From Cristatella mucedo (lineage: Eukaryota; Bryozoa; Phylactolaemata; Cristatellidae), in the NCBI GenBank assembly GCA_009760855.2, contig WPIO01000027.1, positions 3,466,501 to 3,530,500 of the forward strand: DNA of 64,000 nucleotides, given 5' to 3'. How positions within the stretch are numbered: position 1 is the stretch's first letter; each line of letters opens with the position of its first letter. The notes under the pieces were generated by a model. That model did not search any database and was not told the DNA's origin. It saw only the letters and a program-made list of their open reading frames with translations. Positions 55,795 through 64,000 of this stretch are shown here, piece by piece. Both the position numbers and the translations under genes were made by a program.

Positions 55795-57395
55795 ATTGGA
55801 AGCGAGACACACAGATTGGGGATTTTACTGAACTTTATTCGCAAGCGCACAAAGTCGCTGCGCGTCTAGTTCAGCTTTATCTCCACACTCCTCGCACGCT
55901 CTCAACTGCACCTACACTCTTGCGGAGGGAATACTCCTCCACACTAAGCGCGACCCGGACCCTAAACCCTAACCGGTGAACTAGGAATCCGTTCCCACCT
56001 GTGCCGAGAGAATACCCCAAAAGCGCCAACGTAAACACTCTTGCGGAGGGAATACTTCTCCACACTGAAGCGCGAACCGGAGTCTAAACCCTGACCGGTG
56101 AACTAGAACTCGGTTTCCAACAGTGCGGCAGGAATACTCCACACACGCCACCTCAAGCACTCTTGCGGAGGGAATACTTCCCCACACTGGGGCTGCTTAC
56201 GTGTGTAAGCGCGTAGAGGTTCGTCCCCCGGTTCTCTACCGGTGGACTGTGATGCAGTGCTGCAGTGCGGTTAAAACACAGGCGGCCACAGCTGGGTGCC
56301 GAAAGCAACAGTTTATTGTGGGCCTGTTAGTAGTGGTTACGCGCCGGCGCAAGCGCTTTACGCGGCGCGTACCGGACCGACGGAGCTAACTGCGCGAACT
56401 CCCGAAGCCTGAGTATAACCAACTACCCTGTGCGTTTACGCGGCGCGTACCGGACCGACGGAGTTAACTGCGCGAACTTCCGAAGCCCGCGTATGATACA
56501 CTAACCTGTGCGTGCGTCGCTAGCAATTGCGAAGGCGGGTTGCTACAGCACCCCAAGATACGAGCAGCTAACTGAGTAGCCGGCAGAACACAACTGCGCA
56601 GTCTAAGTTACACTTAGCTGTTCGTCGCCGTAGGTTCGTCTCTCGTGCTCTCGAAGCGTAGTCTCGCTTCGACTACCAAGCTGCAGCCCTGAGCTCTCGG
56701 GGCGTAGTCTCTGCTCGACTACCAAGCTGCAGTCCTGAGCTCTCGGGGCGTAGTCTCTGCTCGACTACCAAGCTGCAGCCCTGAGCTCTCGGGGCGTAGT
56801 CTCTGCTCGACTACCCAAGCTGTCTCTCAGCTCTGTCACTCGTCTCATTATATTCTCTCTCCTTTCAACTCCTGACCTCGCGCGCCGCTGCTATTTCTAC
56901 TTCAGCATATTAGTCGGTGCACACCCTGACCGCAACGTCTGCACCAGGCTTCATTCTAACTTAGCGGGTAGACCAGGAGTCAGGCTTGTACTAGCTGTCC
57001 AAGTCGAACCCGCTAAGACAACCACATTAGTCGCTCCATCTCCTAACCGCATCGCCTGCATAAAGCTCCATTCTAACCTGAGCTAGGTGAGTCAGGAGCT
57101 GGGTCTGTACTAGGCGCCCTAGTCGACCCCCCTCTAAGGCAAGGGCTCCCATCGCGGCTAAGCTGAGAGCTGCACCAGTGCACGTGTATAATGGGAAACG
57201 ACCCAGATAGACGGAGCCCGAACCAAAGTCTAAACCCTGACCGGTGAACTAGAACTCTGTTTCCACCAGTGCGACAGGAATACTCCACACACGCCAACTC
57301 AAGCACTCCTGCGGAGGAAATACCTCTCCACACTGAAGCGCGAACCGGAGCCCAAACCCTACCCGGAGAACTAGGGCTCCACAGACGCCAACTAC
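55795..57395. repeat. GC-rich minisatellite block, possible decayed LTR-type element
   Basis: Repeats of several kinds: units of about 120 bp at 55915-56200 and again 57230-57390 (cttgcggagggaatactcct, cggaccctaaaccctaaccg, gtgaactag...ttcccacc); an 80-bp pair at 56351 and 56434 (tacgcggcgcgtaccggacc); and four units of about 46 bp at 56650-56822 (gctctcggggcgtagtctct, gctcgactaccaagctgcag). TTTATT after acagattgg... at 55838 and after aacag at 56309 could be minus-strand polyadenylation signals. Long frames in this block are repeat-driven. Element class is unresolved. Confidence 0.55.
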
Positions 57396-58370
57396 GCCTA
57401 GCTCGCACCGGCAAATCCCTATGCCGAGACCACGTGCTAGCGCGAACACACAAAACACGAAAGAACACAAAATGCCAGCTCGGGCGCGATACGACCGTGT
57501 TCGGTGGAGTTCCACCGAATCCTCCTAGCGCTGTCTCGTCCTGTTCCGTCCATCGTCGGCGGACAGCCCGCCCTCCTCCCTCGCTTTCAGAGAAACGAGT
57601 GCCCGACGGCGTCGAGGCGCAGAGCCGGACCAAAGACAAAAGACACGAGGCCCAGAGCGAGCGTCGCTCGACTCTTAAATGCTTGGCTGAGACAATGGGG
57701 CAAGAGCTTAGTGGTATTGGGCCCGACACCATGGCCCATTACGGTAAGGAACTAATACCGGCACTAGGCCACTGGAATGTCCCCTCTGTCCAGCTTGAAT
57801 GGCGAATGGGTTCCAGGCGATTCTTTCTTGGACCGAGTGAAGGCGGAGGTTGACAGGCCAGCCAACATCAATCAGCAGCTTCCGCGGGTATCGGACCAAT
57901 TCTAAAGGCCGAATCGCCTCCGCCGGTCTCAGCTTCCTGGCTTGCTCTTAAGCTCTTGCTTTCTAGCCGCGCTGACGCTCCTCTCTGGCTCACTGCTCCA
58001 GGACAAAGGAGTTCTAGCCCGCCTCCGAACAGCTCTTGTTTGCGCTAAAATTCAGCCAAGGCCAGCAAAGTGCTACACCTTTGCTCCTCTATGGCTATGG
58101 ACTTATCTTATTGGCTTCGTCCTTTTCTGGAAAGAAGCCGCCGTGCCTTCTCATACTAAAACCACCAAGACATCTGCAGTGGAGCACATTACCTAACACT
58201 ATCCACTCTCCCTGGAAACTTTCTGCACTTCCGGAATCTTCATTTGGTTTATATTCTTCTCATACTCGTCTGCGCATAATGATGACCGTGGCAGCTAAAG
58301 CAATTTCTGCCGATGCTGGTTTGGCGGTTTCCCCGGGCAATTCCTCTTTCTGGTCAGTCCGCTGGACCAG
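57396..58370. other. GC-rich then unique-looking sequence
   Basis: 57400-57900 remains GC-rich, with open frames of 194 codons (+) and 219 codons (-) that overlap each other and carry no known motif. 57900-58370 is ordinary sequence. Confidence 0.3.
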
Positions 58371-58373
58371 TAG

Positions 58374-58850
58374 TTAGTGTGGAAGCTGAATTTTTAGGAA
58401 GGAAAGCAGCGTCGTATTGCAGAGACGGGTCTGCTGCGCTCGAAGGTACGGCTGTGCAGCCCCTCTGAGAGCTTCCTGTGCGATCAATTTATTGAAAGAA
58501 GGTCCATACTCAAAGTGCAGGTAGGAAAGAGTGGATAATGTCTGTAGACGAGAGCAGACATGCTCAAAGTCAAGAGCCCCAAAGACTGAGGTCACATGAC
58601 CAGTGTCGAGATTGGCAAGGAGTCTTCGAAGTGAAATGGTTGTGATTCAACGAATGAACCATTGAAAGGTGTAAGGCCAACATCTCCAAATGATGGCCTG
58701 GCCAGTTTATTTTTCATATGAGTCGCGTTATCTTTGCCCATAACTGCCAAGCTGGTTTTATCATCGTCCAATTCGAGAAAGTTTGCTGCCATCCGTGTGC
58801 GGATCTCAGCAATACATGCAGCAAGTAATTTGAGTCGTCGGCGAGGTGCC
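58374..58850 (-). mobile_element. Decayed LINE RT fragment, minus strand
   Basis: The minus-strand frames include LLAACIAEIRTRMAANFLEL then DDDKTSLAVMGK, which is the block after YADD in CR1/L2-like RT (compare WMAANFLKLND in LINE-A). Surrounding sequence is too decayed to assign. Confidence 0.55.
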
Positions 58851-59289
58851 GGAGGTCGGCATGTCGGTGGTTTGAGGGCTGCAAAGAATTTGTCTCGACG
58901 GGCGATGACGCTGGATGGACCTTTGGACGGGAGATCCAGCGGTGCAGCAACAGACCCACTGCCGTGGCTTTTCTCTCCAGCAGCATAGACACTCTCACTC
59001 TCAAGCGCAGTAGATTTAGCCTCTGGAAAAACGTGGCATTATGACACTGTCACGCACGTCTCATTGACAACTTGCCACATATTGGATGGGTCCAGATACC
59101 TACCAACAGTAATAACATGTACCAATAACTTAAATAAGACAAACTGCATCTCCAAGCACTGCATCTGCACTTCACGGGTGTCTGCGAGTACGGGCTCTTT
59201 TTTGTAGCACATAAGCATGTCGAAACGTGTTATTAAAAAAGCTTCGAGCGATATCCTGCAAATAGGTTGTACGAGGTATGTACTGTATA

Positions 59290-59415
59290 TAATTCATTTG
59301 TACAGCACCCTAAGAGCTTAAGAGATTCTGAGAACCTAAAATAATCTCTATCCAGGCGCTGTACCCATGACCTTGATCGTTAAAGACGCGTACCTTACCT
59401 CTGGGGCCGTACCAG
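59290..59415 (-). mobile_element. SINE2, minus strand
   Basis: attcatttgtacagcacc (terminus), an inner duplicated aagagcttaagagattctga, aatctctatccaggcgctgt, then a short head with cccatgaccttgatcg and cgtaccttacctctgggg. Confidence 0.55.
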
Positions 59416-59419
59416 CACG

Positions 59420-61050
59420 GCGGCCAATACTGCTAGCACCCACGGTGCGATTTACTAACTGCCTCCCCTCAATTCCGCAAAGCTCCTTAAAAAGAAAAAA
59501 GTGCATTACTTACAAACTTACTTTTACTTTTACTTACTCAAGTTACTTAAAAATTTCAAGACCAAAACAAGAGCGATAATAATTGAAAATTATTATTGCG
59601 AGCTCTACACTTTCCATCGCCTCCTCCTCCTCCACGCCAGCCAGCAGACGAGTCCGGCGGTAGCGACGAAGCATTACGGCTGACAAATAAGAACGCGTCG
59701 TAGAAGCTACGTGCTTGTATCGTGTTGCATTTTGAAATTATGCTGCCTCCGCGAGAGGGCGAAAGTTGTGACTGCAAAATCAAACTCAAAACGTGGAGTA
59801 TAGTGATTTTCAGTCGTCGCGGTACACTTCCCTTAAAGATTTTTAATTGCAGAGGGCAAAATAAATTATGCTTAGCAACAGTCTCGTACATTGTGATATA
59901 AATGGAATCGTTGTCAACGGATGTGAGCTCTACTGTTAGAGCCCCTGGAGACCGTCCCTAGTAACGGCTGACTAACTAGCCAGCCTCGGACGCAACTGCC
60001 GCTCCATTGAGCAGGCAGTTTATATGACTCGACAAAGGTTCTCATATTGAGGTGAGTTAAGTCGACCTTTTAGCGGTAATTAATTATGTCATAACATGTA
60101 CGGTAAGTTGGGGTACGAAGCAGAGTGGCTATCGCCTGCGAAAAACTCCCCGCAGCAGAACGTCTTGCACGCTACTAGTCGCATTCTTGCTGTTGTTAAT
60201 TTTGATCCTACGGAGGCCGAGTCGTTCCGAAAGTCTCGTTGAGTAGGTTCCGCCGTTAAACGCTGCATCATGGGAATGTATTGCTTCGGGCTGCTTGCTG
60301 GCGGCAGCTCGAGCGGCAGCCGCTTCTTTGGACTTTGACTTGACGTATTTGGTGGTACGTTCATAATTTTAAGATCGTACAAGCTATGGCTAATCCTAAT
60401 CTAGATATGTATATATGTCTGATTGTACTTGCGGATGGGTTGATTTAGAATGGAATGATATACATTTATGAAGTATTCACCTTAGAATGGACGCAGACTG
60501 TTCGATACAGGCAGGTATCTCGATGGGAATGTGAGAGACGGCTTCCATGCTACTGCCAAGGCCGATGCTGGCAGAATGCATGGGTGACAGGCAGCAGATG
60601 TTCTCTCAAGCTTACCATATTCACAACTATAACAACTGTGAAAAGCCAAAATCGCTTTTTGTCAAAGCTTTACTTTTCAGTTGATGTAGTATGAGAGGCA
60701 TACGATGCTTACGTTAGAAATCAGTATGCGCAAAAATGAGCATGCGTCACGGATTGTTTGTGAATCAATGCTTCGGCAAGTCGCTTGCTGAAAAGCAGCG
60801 GTGCTTAAAAAGCCTCTGTCCACGTGCTAAACTCACCCCTTGGAGGCCAGGAACGGGCAATAGGTTGGTCAACCATGTTGCGAAAACTACCGGGTTTCTC
60901 AGCACGTCTTGCAATTTCTCAATCCCACCCCTCCTGGGGCCGTTACATCTTCATTATATACCAACATTGAGCGCCTGCTCAGTAACTCCCCTCGGAATAA
61001 TTTTTGCTGTCGATAAATTCACATTCAATGAATATCTTTATACCTACTTT
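59420..61050. other. Intergenic sequence with one coding-like patch
   Basis: 59500-59900 is ordinary. 60089-60382 on the minus strand has two overlapping open frames of protein-like composition, one beginning MNVPPNTSSQSPKKRLPLEL and one containing KSKSKEAAAARAAASKQPEA. No family recognised and no good acceptor seen. Confidence 0.3.
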
Positions 61051-61102
61051 GCAATGTGCCTCCGTCAGCAACTCCACAACGCCACAAGGACTAAGTGGAT
61101 AC

Positions 61103-61278
61103 ACAAAAGTAAGGTAAAGTTAAGCTTAGCTGATCAGACAGTCTCATTTACTTAACGGCAGAGGAGTCTGGGTGGCTGGCGATCACTCACTGTGCAATGA
61201 GCGATAAAGGATTGTCCGCAGCTGGACTCGAGCCCATGACATTGGTCGAGGTCGTGCAGTGCAAGCACCATGCAATTG
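61103..61278 (-). mobile_element. SINE1 copy nested in LINE-B
   Basis: aagcttagctgatcagacag, aacggcagaggagtc, gcgataaaggattgtccgca, then ggactcgagcccatgacatt and ggtcgaggtcgtgcagtgca. The surrounding LINE-B sequence resumes at gttacgcaggagagtg. Confidence 0.7.
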
Positions 61279-61425
61279 CATGTTACGCAGGAGAGTGTTC
61301 TGTAGCACATTTTAACCCTACATGGCTTTCGGTGCACATACGATAGCCAACAGACTTCATCTCGCGTAACAAACGGAAAGTGGGAAGCATAGCTGAGTCA
61401 GATGAGCAGTTGAGCTAGTGAGTAG

Positions 61426-61819
61426 TGTAATTTGGTCGCACAGCTGAGAGACAGCCGATTCCCAACACCGACAGTTTATTACTAACGCACGGAGCCCAAG
61501 AGCGAACGGCTCCCCTCGGCCCCTGCTCTCACACGACTCCCCTCCCCTGGTTGACTCCGATGACTCATCGACCACAACGGTGCACCGGCCGACCCTGATG
61601 GTGAATCCACCATCTGGCCACCAGCTGGTCCATGCCACATCAAAGGCGGGGACCAAAGCAGTGCACTGGCCGACCCTGATGGTGAATCCACCATCTGGCC
61701 ACCAGCTGGTTACCGGCCTGTGTCCATACCACATCACAGGCGGACCACAGCTGTGCACCGGCCCCTCTCGGTGGTGCTTCTAACAGCTCACCAGTGGCTT
61801 ATCAGACATACAAACTACA
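61426..61819 (-). mobile_element. 394-bp insertion with TG...CA ends and 5-bp target duplication (solo-LTR-like)
   Basis: Flanked by agtag on both sides (61421-61425 and 61820-61824), where uninterrupted LINE-B copies have one agtag-type site. Ends are tgtaatttg and caaactaca, inverted repeats with one mismatch. TTTATT at 61475-61480 would be AATAAA on the minus strand about 50 bp from that end, as in an LTR. Inside, a unit of about 80 bp (ccgaccctgatggtgaatcc, accatctggccaccagctgg) is tandemly repeated. A short DNA transposon is the alternative. Confidence 0.65.
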
Positions 61820-62110
61820 AGTAGCACGGAAGTAGCAGCTCAGGACGGCTGGAAAGATGGGCTAACAACGGGCAGCCGGAAAGATGTGGGGTCGTTGCGT
61901 AAGAATCGTGGAAGTGAGTACCACTGTCCAGACCTGCAGAGAAAAAGCTTCTGTCGTCAACGGTCTTTAAGTGTAGGAATTAAACAGCTAATTTGTTGTT
62001 CACAGAGGACCTGAGGGCACGAAGGCCGAAACTGGTGCAGCACTACAGCTAGGTATGAAGGAGCCGCATAGACAGAGGAGATTCGTGGCTTGCTCGGGGT
62101 CAGAGGTCGG

Positions 62111-63290
62111 GGATTGCTCGACTTTCATCATGTCGTCATGGATGGTTTAACTGTGCGAAAGTAAGTGAGCGGCGAGCTAGCATAGTTTTCAATGCACACA
62201 GAGGCCCTTGAGATAAGCGCACATTTAAGTTTTGTGTGGATTTAGGCTCTCTGGGCCAGCACGTTTCTCTAAGTGTAGGTGCTGAGAATTTTTTGCAGAA
62301 TCTGATCTACAGAATCTATTTGGAATTTATTCGAGGAATCTATCTTTACAGTTTACAGCGTTCTCGTCGTGCATGTGAAACCAACTTATATCAAGTTAAT
62401 GTCGTGTAATATATTAATAAGTTCATTTCATTAAGAAAATCACATGGAACCAAGATCAATCCCTTGCAGGATTGCATGACCGCTGACTGTTATTCGGAAA
62501 TTAAAACTATTTCCTTCGGTTACCTTGACTTGAATTCCTTTGCCTGTAGCACTCTGCCGACTGACATCGCAATATCGCCTGACTTGCCGCCATTCAACTC
62601 GAAGCTTAAAACCCACATAATCAACGAATTTCGCTTCATTAACTTGAGATGTCGTGTAAGTGCTTATGTGTGCTATTATCACCAATTAGTTCAATTAGCT
62701 TTCTTCCGACTCACGGGAAGTGCCTAAACAAAGATCTAGTTCTCTTAGTGCACAACACAAGCACACTTTAATTTTAAATTGAGTCCACGTATTATTTATA
62801 ATCAAGGGCTATTAAGTGAGCTCTTTTCATGATAGCGTTCTCCAGCAACATGTTTCTCCGCGAGCTCCGTCGAAAGAAAATCCTCATGAAGCCGCTCAAT
62901 CATTAGCGTTCGGACTGCCCAAAACGCAAGCCGAGCCACAATTTGGAAACTTGGCGGTCGGCGGCATAAAGCTACTGCCGGAAAGCATTCTTATAGGCGG
63001 CCGTAGTAGCCTTACTTAGTAGTATTACAAAAAATGCTTAAAAATCAGACCATTTTCCACCAAGATATTCGCCAATCTTACAGGAAACGACGTCTTTGCG
63101 GGTTTTCCAGCATTTATAGCGTCAACCTGCCCCGCGTTTATGCGTACTCAACTCTCGTATCTCGTACGTGTGACTCAAGGACAGCACTTATGCCCGCCCA
63201 GTACCTATACTGCTGAATCAGCGACCCTGTTGATACTATATATTAGGCACGAATTATTGTACTGACCATGCACATAACAGTCGTATTAAA
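62111..63290. other. Intergenic sequence
   Basis: A decayed hairpin tail is seen at 62705-62765 (+): gggaagtgcctaaacaaaga, ctagttctcttagtgcac. Open frames at 62464-62727 and 62816-63019 (+) look protein-like but have no recognised homology. Confidence 0.35.
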
Positions 63291-63294
63291 CAAT

Positions 63295-63570
63295 TGTATT
63301 AATGCATCTGGATTGTACTCTAAGAGAACTAAATCTCTTTCAAGGCACTTTATTTGTGCTGTAAAAGAAGCTTGTCAATTGGTTAGTCATATCGTGCACG
63401 TTATCAGCCCTCTTTTACACATAAAGTAAAATTCTCAATGACGGAGAAAATTTTCTGAGAAATTGGTGAATGTTAAGCCTCTTTTTAAATTTATCTCAAG
63501 TCAAGGGAATGTCGTGACGTTAGTAGGCAGTGAATTCCTAGCTTTGAGAGCATACTGCAATGCCCCGCAA
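63295..63570 (-). mobile_element. LINE-A 3' end, minus strand, decayed
   Basis: Tail at 63318-63375 (ctctaagagaactaaatctc, tttcaaggcactttatttgt), then sequence resembling 54380-54630 up to gtgaattcctagctttgaga. Confidence 0.55.
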
Positions 63571-63678
63571 TTACGGAAAAAATACCAATAGCAAACGTTT
63601 GTAGGCTGTCAATAAATAATGTTCGCATGCTGTGCACGAGTTATGCATGCCTCGTATCGCTAAAAATCTTCTCATTAC

Positions 63679-63773
63679 CCGAACCGAGTAGCAGCAACAG
63701 CAGCAGCGGCCATACTGCAAAGATTTGATCTCCGACTGAGTGTAGTAAATACACTCCTTAACATGTTAGTCAT
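63679..63773 (-). CDS. Possible first coding exon of a mitochondrial protein gene
   Basis: Minus-strand ATG at 63773 gives MTNMLRSVFTTLSRRSNLCS then MAAAAVAATRFG, with a splice-donor-like gtaatgag directly after the last two bases. Arg/Ser/Leu-rich, acid-free and amphipathic: the look of a mitochondrial targeting presequence. A start at the internal Met (63764) is possible. Downstream exons would lie at lower coordinates; I could not identify any, so the protein is unknown. Confidence 0.35.
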
Positions 63774-63904
63774 CTTGGTTTTATAAAAAAAAATAAATAG
63801 CCTACAAAGGTGAGGATTGAGTGTGTAAGAAGCGATTAATGTTGGATGCCGCAACATGCTCTCATCTGAAACATAACTTGGACAGATTACCGTGACAGCC
63901 TAGG

Positions 63905-64000
63905 AGGTTATAATAATAATATAATATAATGCATTTATATAGCGCCTCAAGAGAACTTAATCACTATTTAGGCGCTTCACATTTGCCTCGGGGCTCGAGC
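63905..64000 (-). mobile_element. SINE2, cut by the window end
   Basis: ATA/AAT run, then tgcatttatatagcgcctca, agagaacttaatcactattt, aggcgcttcacatttgcctc and the start of a B-box-like ggggctcgagc. The head lies beyond the window. Confidence 0.65.

Larger units (their letters stand above)
61051..62110 (-). mobile_element. LINE-B 3' fragment carrying two nested insertions
   Basis: LINE-B tail at 61051-61095 (tgcctccgtcagcaactcca), a SINE1 at about 61103-61278, LINE-B again at 61280-61425, a 394-bp LTR-like insertion at 61426-61819, then LINE-B to about 62110 (gacctgcagagaaaaagctt, cagaggacctgagggcacga). Colinear with 711-1090 and 32905-33290. Confidence 0.75.

Noticed and set aside
57073-57853. 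Overlapping 219-codon (-) and 194-codon (+) frames
   Set aside because: They lie in the GC-rich minisatellite block, partly in repeat units, with no recognisable motif.
60736-61155. 139-codon + frame
   Set aside because: It runs into the LINE-B and SINE1 sequences and shows no motif, so probably chance.

Overview
This is animal nuclear DNA. It has GT-AG introns, dense microsatellites, tRNA-derived SINEs and decayed CR1/L2-type LINEs, with no operons or bacterial-style gene packing. A GRK2/3-type kinase with a C-terminal PH domain points to a metazoan (or close holozoan). The CR1/L2-like LINEs with trinucleotide tails suit a non-vertebrate, probably aquatic, invertebrate. I cannot name the species.

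One gene can be read completely: a G-protein-coupled receptor kinase of the GRK2/GRK3 (beta-adrenergic receptor kinase) group, on the + strand from the ATG at 5856 to the TAG at 51444. I assembled 19 coding exons by hand. All 18 introns are GT-AG, every phase agrees, and the product is 705 residues. The order is a conserved N-terminal receptor-docking helix, an RGS-homology domain, an AGC-type kinase domain with its AGC tail, a PH domain and a low-complexity tail. Two insertions (4 residues in the RH domain, 1 in the kinase domain) explain the residue offsets from human GRK2.

Layout: 1-700 is CpG-rich with no gene read. 711-1850 and 3338-3610 are minus-strand relics of one LINE family (LINE-B). 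2170-2240 is an inverted, broken copy of GRK2 exon 2 plus flanking intron. 4440-5855 is a CpG-rich promoter-like block with a (GGGA)n tract and a full CRE 50 bp before the ATG. 5856-51444 is GRK2; its long introns carry most of the repeats, including a 2.9 kb LINE (LINE-A, 43680-46580), a Tc1/mariner transposase scrap, a palindromic element with a telomere-like core (26189-26491) and about ten SINE copies. 51445-52690 may be the 3' UTR. 53-64 kb is mostly repeats: LINE-A on the minus strand, a GC-rich minisatellite block (55.9-57.4 kb) and a LINE-B copy split by a SINE and a 394-bp LTR-like insertion. A possible first exon of a minus-strand gene for a mitochondrial protein lies at 63679-63773.

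The repeats are related to one another. LINE-A and one SINE family (SINE2) end in the same 3' hairpin, so SINE2 probably borrows the LINE-A machinery. Solo copies of this hairpin are scattered through the GRK2 introns. The other SINE family (SINE1) lies antisense to GRK2 in every copy that keeps its tRNA-like head, and puts AATAAA hexamers on the sense strand of several introns.
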